Assembly: GCF_040566555.1 (NCBI RefSeq)
Contig: NZ_JBEWYP010000009.1
Span: 62,001 to 126,000, forward strand
Direction: 5' to 3'
DNA length: 64,000 nucleotides
DNA from: Sediminicola sp040566555
GTDB lineage: Bacteria > Bacteroidota > Bacteroidia > Flavobacteriales > Flavobacteriaceae
Below, in pieces: positions 36,359 to 45,288 of the stretch. The number at the start of each line of letters is the position of its first letter. Position 1 is the stretch's first letter. The notes under the pieces are model-generated. The model was not told where the DNA came from. It saw nothing but the letters and a program-made list of their open reading frames with translations, and did not search any database. Both the position numbers and the translations under genes were made by a program.

Positions 36359-37229
36359 GGCAGGGTTTGTAAATATCATAGGAAATCCCAATGTGGGAAA
36401 ATCCACTTTGATGAACGCATTTGTAGGAGAGAAATTATCTATCATCACCTCCAAGGCACAGACCACTAGACATAGGATACTGGGGATTGTGAACGGAGAG
36501 GATTTTCAAATGATCTTATCGGACACTCCGGGAATAATTAAACCCGCCTATGAGTTGCAATCCTCCATGATGGGCTTTGTGAAATCTGCATTTGAGGATG
36601 CAGATGTTCTTATCTATATGGTAGAAATAGGGGAGAAGGCCTTAAAAGATGAAGGTTTTTTTGAAAAGATAAAAAACAGTAAGATTCCTGTTCTATTGTT
36701 ATTGAACAAGATCGATATATCCGAACAAGGTGTATTGGAAGAGCAGGTGCAGTATTGGCAGTCTCAATTGCCCGAAGCTGAGATACACCCCATCTCCGCC
36801 CTTCAGAATTTTAATGTCAAAGAAGTATTTCATAGGATTATGGAATTGTTGCCCGTGTCACCGCCTTATTATCCAAAGGATCAATTAACGGACAAGCCGG
36901 AACGCTTCTTTGTAAATGAGACCATCCGCGAGAAAATATTACAACATTATAAAAAAGAGATTCCCTATTCTGTGGAAATAGATACAGAGGAATTTTTTGA
37001 AGACGAAGAAATTATTAGAATGCGCTCGGTAATTATGGTTGAACGAGAATCCCAAAAGGGTATCATCATTGGCCATAAAGGATCTGCCTTAAAAAGGGTA
37101 GGGGTAGAGGCCCGAAAAGATCTTGAAAAATTCTTTGACAAACAGGTACACCTGGAACTGTATGTGAAAGTGAACAAAAACTGGCGCAGTAATCCCAACC
37201 AATTGAAACGGTTTGGATACAATCAATAA
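36345..37229 (+). CDS. era: GTPase Era
   Basis: 294 residues. P-loop GNPNVGKS at 13-20, DTPG at 60-63, NKID near 122, then the C-terminal KH domain with GHKGSALKRVG. Era binds 16S rRNA and assists 30S maturation. The ATG lies inside the symporter's last codons. Its stop touches the stop of the opposing gene without a spacer base. Confidence 0.95.
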   Translation: MAEHKAGFVNIIGNPNVGKSTLMNAFVGEKLSIITSKAQTTRHRILGIVNGEDFQMILSDTPGIIKPAYELQSSMMGFVKSAFEDADVLIYMVEIGEKALKDEGFFEKIKNSKIPVLLLLNKIDISEQGVLEEQVQYWQSQLPEAEIHPISALQNFNVKEVFHRIMELLPVSPPYYPKDQLTDKPERFFVNETIREKILQHYKKEIPYSVEIDTEEFFEDEEIIRMRSVIMVERESQKGIIIGHKGSALKRVGVEARKDLEKFFDKQVHLELYVKVNKNWRSNPNQLKRFGYNQ

Positions 37230-37721
37230 TCAGAGGTTAATTACCTCCGACATAAAAGAATAGAGCTCCTTCATTTGGGGCTCTCCTTTTTTTCTGCCTT
37301 TTCTACCAAAGGCATACAGTAGACCCCAGACTACTACCAAAATCACCAACATCCCTGTCTGCAATCCAATAGGTTTGTCCAGAGTCCAATTGGAATAGGC
37401 CCAAATGCCAATGACAATAAATAGGGTGGCAACTCCAAAGTGTAGGAACATAAAGAACGTCCATAAAGTGGGACTAGGGCCAAAAAGACCATTTATTCTG
37501 CAAGAATTGTTATCCATATCATGGAGTTCCAAGTGAAGTTCCGGAGTCCAAAAAGTACGAAGATCTTGTTGGAACTTTATAAAAAGATGATCATCGATCC
37601 GTTTTACGAGAAAAGGAGGTTTTTTTATTTTCTCGAAGCTGGCGAGTACAACTTCTTTAGGGGTATTTAATTGATGTTGAAATCGTGGTCTTAAAACGAC
37701 CTCATTCGATAGACTTTTCAC
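37230..37721 (-). CDS. Two-helix membrane protein between era and der
   Basis: 163 residues. The first ~90 form a soluble alpha/beta region (RFQHQLNTPKEVVLASFEK, then RTFWTPELHLELHDMDNNSC). Two membrane helices follow (~88-110 and ~120-138), ending in a basic tail. It is antisense-oriented between two GTPase genes and its stop directly abuts that of era. Such proteins are sometimes labelled GTP-binding from this position, but it contains no P-loop. Function unknown. Confidence 0.7.
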   Translation of the reverse strand: MKSLSNEVVLRPRFQHQLNTPKEVVLASFEKIKKPPFLVKRIDDHLFIKFQQDLRTFWTPELHLELHDMDNNSCRINGLFGPSPTLWTFFMFLHFGVATLFIVIGIWAYSNWTLDKPIGLQTGMLVILVVVWGLLYAFGRKGRKKGEPQMKELYSFMSEVINL

Positions 37722-37774
37722 TGGTACAATTGATTATGTAATAAAAGATAGCATTTTACTTCAGATATAAATAG

Positions 37775-37782
37775 TACTTTTG
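37775..37782 (+). promoter_or_regulatory. Candidate -7 element of der
   Basis: TACTTTTG is a perfect TAnnTTTG match 17 bases before the der ATG. No TTG lies 19-21 bases upstream (only a TTTT stretch), so it would be a promoter with a weak -33 element and a very short leader. Confidence 0.5.
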
Positions 37783-37799
37783 CAGCAAATTAAAGAAGT

Positions 37800-39107
37800 A
37801 TGAGTGCAATTGTAGCCATTGTAGGGAGACCTAATGTAGGAAAATCGACGTTTTTTAATCGGTTGATACAGAGAAGAGAGGCGATCGTAGATGCGGTTAG
37901 CGGAGTTACGCGCGACCGACATTACGGAAAGAGTGATTGGAATGGACGTGAGTTTACGGTTATTGATACAGGGGGATATGTTTTAGGTAGTGACGATGTT
38001 TTTGAAGTGGAAATTGATAAGCAGGTAGAGCTAGCCATTGATGAGGCCGATGCCATTATTTTTATGGTGGATGTGGAAGCTGGTGTAACCGGTATGGATG
38101 AAGATGTGGCAAATCTGTTGAGACGCCACAACAAACCCGTGTTATTGGCCATTAACAAGGTAGACAATGGCAAGCGCGCCGAAGATGCCGTGGAATTTTA
38201 TTCTTTAGGCTTGGGAGAGTACTATACCATTGCCAGTATTAGTGGGAGTGGAACTGGGGAACTATTGGATGCCTTGATAGAAGTATTACCTGAACAAGAG
38301 GTAGTTGAAGAAAGTGAATTGCCACGTTTTGCTGTGGTAGGAAGACCTAATGCAGGAAAATCTTCATTTATAAATGCCTTGATTGGGGAAGATAGATATA
38401 TCGTTACCGATGTCGCTGGTACCACCAGGGACAGTATTGATACCAAATACAACCGTTTTGGATTTGAATTCAACCTTGTGGATACTGCGGGAATCCGTAG
38501 GAAGGCCAAAGTGAAAGAGGATCTGGAATTTTATTCTGTGATGCGTTCCGTTAGGGCCATAGAGCATTCTGATGTATGTATCTTAATATTGGATGCTACA
38601 AGGGGTTTTGATGGACAAGTAGAGAATATCTTTTGGTTGGCGCAGCGCAATAACAAAGGTATTGTCATCTTGGTGAACAAATGGGATTTGGTAGAAGATA
38701 AAGAAACCAATACCATAAAACGGTACACGGAGAAAATCAAACAGGCTATAGAGCCTTTTACAGATGTACCCATTTTGTTTATCTCAGTCTTGACAAAACA
38801 ACGTATCTATAAGGCTATAGAAACTGCTGTTGAGGTATATCAGAACAGAAGCAAGAAAATACAGACGCGTAAATTCAATGATATCATGTTGCCTATTATT
38901 GAAAACAATCCGCCGCCGGCATACAAAGGGAAATATGTAAAGATTAAGTTCTGTACACAATTGCCAACGCCATATCCGCAGTTTGCATTCTTTTGCAATT
39001 TACCGCAATATGTGCGCGATCCTTATAAGCGCTTTCTGGAGAACAAACTAAGGGAGCATTTTGATTTTACTGGAGTGCCCATATCCGTGTTTATGAGAAA
39101 GAAATAA
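37800..39107 (+). CDS. der: GTPase Der (EngA)
   Basis: 435 residues with two G domains in tandem: GRPNVGKS (8-15), DTGG and NKVD; then GRPNAGKS (~180), DTAG and NKWD; and the C-terminal KH-like domain. Der is needed for 50S subunit assembly. The tandem P-loops make the call certain. Full length for the family. Confidence 0.96.
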   Translation: MSAIVAIVGRPNVGKSTFFNRLIQRREAIVDAVSGVTRDRHYGKSDWNGREFTVIDTGGYVLGSDDVFEVEIDKQVELAIDEADAIIFMVDVEAGVTGMDEDVANLLRRHNKPVLLAINKVDNGKRAEDAVEFYSLGLGEYYTIASISGSGTGELLDALIEVLPEQEVVEESELPRFAVVGRPNAGKSSFINALIGEDRYIVTDVAGTTRDSIDTKYNRFGFEFNLVDTAGIRRKAKVKEDLEFYSVMRSVRAIEHSDVCILILDATRGFDGQVENIFWLAQRNNKGIVILVNKWDLVEDKETNTIKRYTEKIKQAIEPFTDVPILFISVLTKQRIYKAIETAVEVYQNRSKKIQTRKFNDIMLPIIENNPPPAYKGKYVKIKFCTQLPTPYPQFAFFCNLPQYVRDPYKRFLENKLREHFDFTGVPISVFMRKK

Positions 39108-39201
39108 AAAAGTCATAAAAATCTGTTAAGAGGGGCAAAGGTCTTAAGGTGTTAGATTATTTTCGAAACGTGCTTTCGCACAACCAATCAAAAATAAATC
39201 T

Positions 39202-41976
39202 ATGCTTAAGGTTCTTTGCCTCTTTTTTATTGCCCTTTTCTTATCGTTTCAAGTTCAGTCCCAAGAGTTCATTATAAAAGGAATTGTAATGGATGCCCCC
39301 TCCAATCTACCACTGGAGGCTTCTACGATTTATGCAGAATCCATTCAGGACAGCACCTTGATCACTTATACCATATCAGAAAAAAATGGATCTTTTGCCC
39401 TAGAGGGAAAAACAGCTTTAAAAGAGGTGCACCTATACTTTTCATATAATGGCTATAAGTCAATTGTAAGGAAGGTTGCCCTAAAGTCCTACCTTGATCT
39501 TGGGGTCATAGAAATGGAGGAACAGGCGCAAGAACTGAAAGGGGTGCAAGTGACTGGAGAAAGGGTGCCCATCACTATAAAAAAGGATACGTTGGAGTTT
39601 AATGCGGACTCTTTTAAGACTAGACCAGATGCTACTGTGGAAGATGTTCTAAAAAAGTTGCCCGGGGTAGAGGTAGACGGTGATGGAAAAATAACCGTAA
39701 ACGGAAAAGAGGTGAGCCAAGTATTGGTAAACGGACAAGTGTTCTTTAGTAATGACCCCAAAGTGGTCACCAAAAGTTTGCCCAAGGAAATCATCAATAA
39801 AATTCAAATTACAGATACCAAAACAAAGACCCAAGAATTTACCGGCGAAGCTGGAGATGGCGAGACCAAGACCATCAACCTGACCATAAAGGAAGATAAG
39901 AACAATGGATATTTGGGCAGGTTGGCCGCAGGATATGGTACGGACGACAGGTATCAGTTGAATGGCCTTGTCAATTATTTCAACGGACAGGAACGTATGA
40001 GTGTCATTGCAGGAAGCAACAATATCAACAACAGTGGTTTTTCTTTTGACGAGATTTACGATATGGTGGGCAACTCAAGTGGAGGTGTTACCTTTAATAA
40101 TTCGGGAGCCTTTAGAATTGGGGATATGTCCTTTGGTTTTGGTCAGGGTATTACAACTTCTTCCAATGTAGGGGCCAGTTATGCCAACCAACAAAAGGAT
40201 AAATATGAGGTGAATGGGAATTACTTTTTTGCATATAGTGATTCTTTTAATGATGAGAAGACGTCTAGGGAGAATATCTTGCCAGATGGACGTTTCTTTA
40301 CAGATTCAGAAACCAACTTCAACGGAAATACCAATTCCAACCAAGGGAGTGCCAATTTAGAGTTTGATATTGATAAGACCTTCCGGATATCATTGGAGCC
40401 CAGTATAAATATAAGTAGGACAAATTCCGTCAATGAAAGAACAACACTCTCTAGTGATGAGAATGGTAATGCCATCAACAGCAATAGTTCCCTCACCCGT
40501 GATGATGGATATCAAAGTAGGTTTTCCAACGAGCTGACTTTGTTTAAAAAATTGGATACCCTGGGCAGGTACGTTCGTCTTTCCATTACCAATGACAACA
40601 GATTAAATAGGAATGAAAGTAACTTTAACTCCATTCGGAACACTTTTGGGGATGATGCAAGTCAGGATATTTTGGACCAACAAACCAACAATAACACAAA
40701 GAATGATTCTTACAGCGCCGAACTTACCTATCGTCAGGTGCTGGTAAAAGATCTGTTTTTGGATTTCGGTTATGAATATGAAAACTTTCAGCAGAACAAC
40801 ACAAAGTTTGTGTTCGATTTTGATCCTGCCACACTGGGGTATGACAATTTTAACCAATTGCAGAGTTCAGATTTTAAGTTTAGCAATATACAACAGACAC
40901 CTAGTTTAGGTCTTCAGAGAAATAATAAAAAATTTCGTTTTGGGGTAACGGCCTATTATAAAATTACCACCCTTGAAAATTTTGACGTGATTCAAAATTC
41001 CGCCTTTGAAAAAACATACGAAAACATCTTGTTCAGGGCCAACGCCAATTATGCGATTGGGGAGAACAAGAGTCTGAGCCTATGGTCCAATTCTAGATTG
41101 AACACGCCTACAGTAAATCAATTGCAGCCAATTCCAAATGTGAGTGATCCTTTGAATATTGTTGTTGGAAATCAAAATCTAGCACCTGCTGTATCCAATC
41201 AGACCTATATCAATTACAATAATTACAATTGGAAAGAACGTACTGGATTGTATGCCTATTTGGGCATTTTTACAGAGAAGGGCAGAGTGTCCCCAATTAC
41301 CACAACCACGGAAGATCTATTACGTACAACCACCTATGATAATATCGATGGAAATTACAATCTAAATGGAGGGTTTAGCTTGTCCAAACAGATAAAAAAA
41401 GACAGTACATACACCTTAAAATATAGTATCAAACCATATTTTGGTTACAATAAAAACATTGGGTTTACCAATGGGAGCAGACTAGAGGCATATGCCTTAT
41501 CCCTCAGCCCTAGAGTAAGTGCCACCTTTAATTTTAGAGAGCTGGTGGAGTTGGAGCCAGAATATGGCATTACCTTTAATGATACCCGATACAATTTGGA
41601 CGGCGTGGAAGATGTGAATTTCATCTCCCACAATGTAGGCTTTAAAGCTACTACCTACTGGCCAGAAAATATTGTTTGGGGTAATGATATTAACTATAGT
41701 TACAATGGCAATGTAGGTCCGGGATTCGATAGGGATGCACTTTTTTGGAACATGAGTTTGGGAGTGCAAATGTTAAAGAATAATGTGACCTTGAAGGTGT
41801 CGGCTTACGATTTATTGAACCAAAATATCAATACCAGAAGGACCACGGGACAAGATTTTATCCAAGATTTTCAGGGTACGGTATTGCAACGTTATTTTAT
41901 GTTCAGCGTTACCTTCAAATTTGATCAGTTTGGGGGTAAAAAGGCCAATAAAAACAGTATGTTTTGGGTTGATTAA
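39202..41976 (+). CDS. TonB-dependent-receptor-like outer-membrane beta-barrel protein
   Basis: 924 residues. Signal peptide (to ~QSQ), a CarboxypepD_reg-like beta domain (EFIIKGIVMDAPSNLPLEAS ... VGVIEM-type end), a plug-like domain with DATVEDVLKKLPGVEVDGDGKITVNGKEV, then a long Asn-rich barrel ending in FSVTFKFDQFGG. The plug motif is that of the Bacteroidota outer membrane beta-barrel family close to TonB receptors. It probably imports or secretes a macromolecule at the outer membrane. No partner (SusD-like) is adjacent. Confidence 0.85.
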   Translation: MLKVLCLFFIALFLSFQVQSQEFIIKGIVMDAPSNLPLEASTIYAESIQDSTLITYTISEKNGSFALEGKTALKEVHLYFSYNGYKSIVRKVALKSYLDLGVIEMEEQAQELKGVQVTGERVPITIKKDTLEFNADSFKTRPDATVEDVLKKLPGVEVDGDGKITVNGKEVSQVLVNGQVFFSNDPKVVTKSLPKEIINKIQITDTKTKTQEFTGEAGDGETKTINLTIKEDKNNGYLGRLAAGYGTDDRYQLNGLVNYFNGQERMSVIAGSNNINNSGFSFDEIYDMVGNSSGGVTFNNSGAFRIGDMSFGFGQGITTSSNVGASYANQQKDKYEVNGNYFFAYSDSFNDEKTSRENILPDGRFFTDSETNFNGNTNSNQGSANLEFDIDKTFRISLEPSINISRTNSVNERTTLSSDENGNAINSNSSLTRDDGYQSRFSNELTLFKKLDTLGRYVRLSITNDNRLNRNESNFNSIRNTFGDDASQDILDQQTNNNTKNDSYSAELTYRQVLVKDLFLDFGYEYENFQQNNTKFVFDFDPATLGYDNFNQLQSSDFKFSNIQQTPSLGLQRNNKKFRFGVTAYYKITTLENFDVIQNSAFEKTYENILFRANANYAIGENKSLSLWSNSRLNTPTVNQLQPIPNVSDPLNIVVGNQNLAPAVSNQTYINYNNYNWKERTGLYAYLGIFTEKGRVSPITTTTEDLLRTTTYDNIDGNYNLNGGFSLSKQIKKDSTYTLKYSIKPYFGYNKNIGFTNGSRLEAYALSLSPRVSATFNFRELVELEPEYGITFNDTRYNLDGVEDVNFISHNVGFKATTYWPENIVWGNDINYSYNGNVGPGFDRDALFWNMSLGVQMLKNNVTLKVSAYDLLNQNINTRRTTGQDFIQDFQGTVLQRYFMFSVTFKFDQFGGKKANKNSMFWVD

Positions 41977-42031
41977 AAAAAACAGGGAATGCTACTATAA
42001 TGTATAGTATTGCGGGTGAGGGTGTTTCTAA

Positions 42032-42823
42032 CTACCAACCTCCAGAGGAACCGCCGCCGCCAAAACCACCGCCGCCGAAGCCACCGCCAAAACCACCACC
42101 GCCTCCGAAGCCGCCCCCGCCTGAGGATGACCCTCCGCCGAAACCGCCACGTCCCATATTGCTGAGGATGATGGCATCCCAAATATCGAAACCTCCCCGT
42201 CTGCCACCATTTTTTCCGCCACCCCTTTTGTTGCGGTTGGATAGGATAATGATGATGATAAAAAAGATGATAAAGGGTAAAAGTGATCTTAAAGGGAAGC
42301 CACGGTTCTCCGTTTTTGTCCGGTCTTCCTTAAACTCTCCGGTTAGGACCTGGAACATGACATCTGCCCCTTTGTCCAAACCTGCATAATAATCGTTCTT
42401 TTTAAATTCGGGGATAATAACGGTCTCAATAATCCTACGTGTCATAGCATCGGTCAAGGATCCTTCCACCCCATAACCCGTATTAATGGCCACCCTGCGA
42501 TCCCCTTTTGCCAACAGGACTAAAACACCATTGTCTTTGTTCTCCTGTCCTATGCCCCAGGCCTGTCCCCATTGGGCACCCAAAAAATTGATATTTTCCC
42601 CGTCGGTAGAATTGATGATGGCCACCACGATCTGGGTTGATGTGCTATCGGAATATTTGATCAGTTTCTGTTCCAAGGATGTTTTTTCCGTATTGGACAG
42701 TAAATTGATGTAATCGTAGACGCTGGTCTCTAGTTTTGGTTTTTCAGGAATGGTATACTGCCCAAAAGCTACAGAAAATACCAGTAAAAATAAAAGTAGA
42801 ATACTAACTTTTAGATACCTCAT
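42032..42823 (-). CDS. TPM-domain protein with Gly-rich tail (YgcG family)
   Basis: 263 residues. Signal peptide, then a TPM domain (YDYINLLSNTEKTSLEQKLIKYSDSTSTQIVVAII ... GVLVLLAKGDRRVAINTGYGVEG), a membrane helix (~183-195, FIIFFIIIIILS), and a C-terminal low-complexity tail of FGGG/SSGGG repeats. The layout is the standard YgcG form; TPM proteins with LemA are linked to photosystem repair in plants and to unknown envelope work in bacteria. Its start overlaps the previous gene's end by 20 bases. Confidence 0.88.
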   Translation of the reverse strand: MRYLKVSILLLFLLVFSVAFGQYTIPEKPKLETSVYDYINLLSNTEKTSLEQKLIKYSDSTSTQIVVAIINSTDGENINFLGAQWGQAWGIGQENKDNGVLVLLAKGDRRVAINTGYGVEGSLTDAMTRRIIETVIIPEFKKNDYYAGLDKGADVMFQVLTGEFKEDRTKTENRGFPLRSLLPFIIFFIIIIILSNRNKRGGGKNGGRRGGFDIWDAIILSNMGRGGFGGGSSSGGGGFGGGGGFGGGFGGGGFGGGGSSGGW

Positions 42824-43241
42824 TGCTCAGTTCGTTAGTATTGTTATGATCCCAAGGAAAATGTTTTGACAATGCCTCACCTGCTCTTAAAACTCCGTCT
42901 ATGAGGCCTTGTTTAAAGTTCCGTTGCTTAAATTGAAGTTCAATGGCCTCTTTGGTGGTGTCCCAGAAATCCGTGGGCACCACTTTGTTGATGCCTTTAT
43001 CCCCTAAAACGACAAACTTTTTATCGGCAACGGCCACATAGATGAGTACCCCATTCTCCTCTTTGGTATTATCCATTTTTAAATAATGGAATACTGCTTT
43101 GGCCCGCTCGAAATGGTCATTGTTGGTATGGGCCTCAATATGTACCCTAATCTCCCCAGAAGTATTTTTTTCGGCCTCCACAATAGCCTGCACTATTGCG
43201 GCCTCCTCTTCAGCGGTCAAAAAATCTTCTACTTTGGACAT
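42804..43241 (-). CDS. Soluble TPM-domain protein
   Basis: 145 residues, no signal peptide. A single TPM domain: VEDFLTAEEEAAIVQAIVEAEKNTSGEIRVHIE, then GVLIYVAVADKKFVVLGDKGINKVV. It pairs with the Gly-rich TPM protein and LemA in one operon. It overlaps the next gene by 20 bases. Confidence 0.85.
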   Translation of the reverse strand: MSKVEDFLTAEEEAAIVQAIVEAEKNTSGEIRVHIEAHTNNDHFERAKAVFHYLKMDNTKEENGVLIYVAVADKKFVVLGDKGINKVVPTDFWDTTKEAIELQFKQRNFKQGLIDGVLRAGEALSKHFPWDHNNTNELSNEVSKS

Positions 43242-43251
43242 ATAGGTGTTT

Positions 43252-43851
43252 TTAATTAAAGTCGAAATTCACATCAGGGGCATTCTCTGCTCCCGGATCA
43301 GATTGGTATCTGGTCATAGGATCAAAATTGAACATGCCTGCAAGCATGGAGTTCGGAAATTTTTTGATGTGGATGTTGTAGATATTGACTTCTTCGTTAA
43401 ATCTGTTCCTTTCTACATTAATGCGGTTTTCCGTGCCTTCCAACTGAGCTTGTAGTTCCAGAAAGTTTTGGTTGGCTTTTAGTTCGGGATATCTTTCCAC
43501 GGTTACCAGTAATCTTGACAACGCAGAGGAAAGACCGGACTGTGCTTCCTGGAATGCCGCTAATTTCTCCGGAGTAAGATTATTGGCGTCAATTGTGGTA
43601 GAAGTAGCTTTCGCCCTCGCTTCAATTACATCTGTTAACGTACCTCGTTCAAAGTCGGCAGCACCTTGTACTGTCTTGACAAGGTTCCCAATCAGGTCAT
43701 TCCTACGTTGGTATGCACTTTCTACATTGGACCATTTGGTCTTGGCATTCTCTTCGTATTGTACGGCAGTGTTGTTAAAGCCTACAGCCCATCGGTAAAC
43801 TCCGAAGATGACAACAACAATAATGATTACTGGAATAAGCCACTTTTTCAT
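43252..43851 (-). CDS. LemA family protein
   Basis: 199 residues. One N-terminal membrane helix, then the helical LemA domain: YEENAKTKWSNVESAYQRRNDLIGNLVKTVQGAADFE ... ARAKATS, and ERYPELKANQNFLELQAQLEGTENRI, the conserved C-terminal helix. LemA is a membrane protein of unclear role, usually encoded with TPM proteins as here. Confidence 0.94.
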   Translation of the reverse strand: MKKWLIPVIIIVVVIFGVYRWAVGFNNTAVQYEENAKTKWSNVESAYQRRNDLIGNLVKTVQGAADFERGTLTDVIEARAKATSTTIDANNLTPEKLAAFQEAQSGLSSALSRLLVTVERYPELKANQNFLELQAQLEGTENRINVERNRFNEEVNIYNIHIKKFPNSMLAGMFNFDPMTRYQSDPGAENAPDVNFDFN

Positions 43852-43876
43852 GGATACGTATTTTTTATGGTTAGAA

Positions 43877-44206
43877 TTATAATTGGTTTTTAATTTTTAT
43901 TAGCTCGGCCTTGATCCCCTCTAATTTGGAAATAATATCAAAAGTAGAAAGGGTCTTCTGCTTTTCTTCCTTCAAATGGGTTTTTGCGCCCTCTAGGGTA
44001 AAGCCGCGTTCTTTTACCAAATGAAAGATCAATTGCAAATTTTTTATGTCCTGTGGGGTGAATTTTCTATTGCCCTTGGCATTTTTTTTAGGCTGGAGCA
44101 CATCAAATTCCTTCTCCCAGAAACGGATGAGTGAAGTGTTCACGCCAAAGGCTTTGGCGACTTCCCCAATACCATAATACCTTTTTTCAGGAAGTTCTAT
44201 ATGCAT
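43877..44206 (-). CDS. MerR-family transcriptional regulator
   Basis: 109 residues. The MerR helix-turn-helix YGIGEVAKAFGVNTSLIRFWEKEFDVLQP (~11-39) and wing NRKFTPQDI, then a dimerisation helix. There is no C-terminal effector domain or metal-binding Cys. It follows the M23 gene with 1 base between, so it belongs to the M23-LemA-TPM operon. Its target is not visible. Confidence 0.88.
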   Translation of the reverse strand: MHIELPEKRYYGIGEVAKAFGVNTSLIRFWEKEFDVLQPKKNAKGNRKFTPQDIKNLQLIFHLVKERGFTLEGAKTHLKEEKQKTLSTFDIISKLEGIKAELIKIKNQL

Positions 44207-44207
44207 G

Positions 44208-45185
44208 TTAATCCAGAGATTGGTTTTCTTGTGTGGCGTATTTCAGCATGTTCTCAAACTCTTCCGCCGTTAAACTTCCATAATAGAAATTTATAGGGTT
44301 GATACGATCTCCATCTTTCCATACTTCATAATGTAAATGGGGAGCTTCAGAACGACCTGTGCTTCCTACAAAACCGATGAGGTCGCCTCTTTTAACCCGT
44401 TGACCGGACTTCACATTGTAATTGCTCAAATGTCCGTAAAGGCTTACATATCCATACCCATGATCTATGCGAATGTGCTTTCCATATCCCGAAGAATTAT
44501 TATCGGCCCTGGTAACCTTCCCATCGCCGGAGGCATAGATGGGTGTGCCTTTTGGGGAGGTGAAATCCATGCCCCAATGCATTTTTCGTGCTTTGGTAAA
44601 AGGATCCGAACGCCAGCCGTAACCGGAGGCCATGCGGGTAAGCTTATCATTGGAAATTGGCTGTATCGCAGGGATGGCTGCCAATAGTTTTTCTTTTTCT
44701 GCTGCTAATTTTGTAATCTCGTCCAAAGATTTCGACTGTATCACCATCTGTTTTTGGATGATGTCCATTCGTTTGGTAGCCCCAATAATCATTTCGGAGT
44801 TATTGAAGCCTTCTAAAGATTTGTATCTATTGACTCCACCAAATCCTGCTCTTCGCTGCTCTTCAGGAATGGGATTGGCTTCGAAATATAAACGGTAGAT
44901 ATTATTGTCCCTGTCCTCTATATTGGCAAGGACCTGTTCCATTTGTTCCATTTTTTTTCCCAACAGCTCAAATTGAAGCTCGTAATTTTTTACTTCGCGC
45001 TGTAAGGAAAGTTCCCTTGGAGTATTTAAAATATTGGTGTTTAGAATAACGATAAGTCCCAGTAAACCAAAGATGGCCGAACCCAATAGAAAAAACGTTA
45101 AGTTCCTATATTTTCTAGATTTCTTGGGCTCTATCTTTCGATACGAAAGAGTGTCCGGGTCGTAAAAATATTTTACTTTCGACAT
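44208..45185 (-). CDS. M23-family cell-wall metallopeptidase
   Basis: 325 residues. One membrane helix (~30-50), a coiled-coil region (~60-180), then a LytM/M23 domain with HWGMDFTSPKGTPIYASGDG (first zinc His and Asp) and APHLHYEVWKDG (HxH). Such proteins cut peptidoglycan cross-links or control amidases during division. It heads a five-gene operon (M23, merR, lemA, two TPM genes) diverging from alaS. Confidence 0.92.
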   Translation of the reverse strand: MSKVKYFYDPDTLSYRKIEPKKSRKYRNLTFFLLGSAIFGLLGLIVILNTNILNTPRELSLQREVKNYELQFELLGKKMEQMEQVLANIEDRDNNIYRLYFEANPIPEEQRRAGFGGVNRYKSLEGFNNSEMIIGATKRMDIIQKQMVIQSKSLDEITKLAAEKEKLLAAIPAIQPISNDKLTRMASGYGWRSDPFTKARKMHWGMDFTSPKGTPIYASGDGKVTRADNNSSGYGKHIRIDHGYGYVSLYGHLSNYNVKSGQRVKRGDLIGFVGSTGRSEAPHLHYEVWKDGDRINPINFYYGSLTAEEFENMLKYATQENQSLD

Positions 45186-45200
45186 AAATGGAAATTATCC

Positions 45201-45208
45201 TATTTTTG
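45201..45208 (+). promoter_or_regulatory. Candidate -7 element of alaS
   Basis: TATTTTTG is a perfect TAnnTTTG box 81 bases upstream of the alaS ATG at 45289. TTC rather than TTG stands 20 bases upstream. A CAAATATA box at 45231-45238 (TATATTTG on -) probably serves the divergent M23 operon. The longer alaS start at 45208 lies inside this box, which argues against it. Confidence 0.5.
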
Positions 45209-45288
45209 TGCTCGCAATTATCGCAACAAACAAATATAAAAATTGTTTGGCACAAACAGCTAATTTTATAAAAAGCTTACCATTTTAC

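Noticed and set aside
42000..42389. Proline-rich frame (PPPPKPPPP) on +
   Set aside because: It is the antisense of the Gly-rich tail of the TPM protein on -, whose signal peptide, domain and operon position are all convincing.
45208..45288. Longer alaS start (GTG at 45208)
   Set aside because: The codon overlaps the -7 box and the added residues do not resemble alanyl-tRNA synthetases; MKSQEARNTF is the family's normal start.
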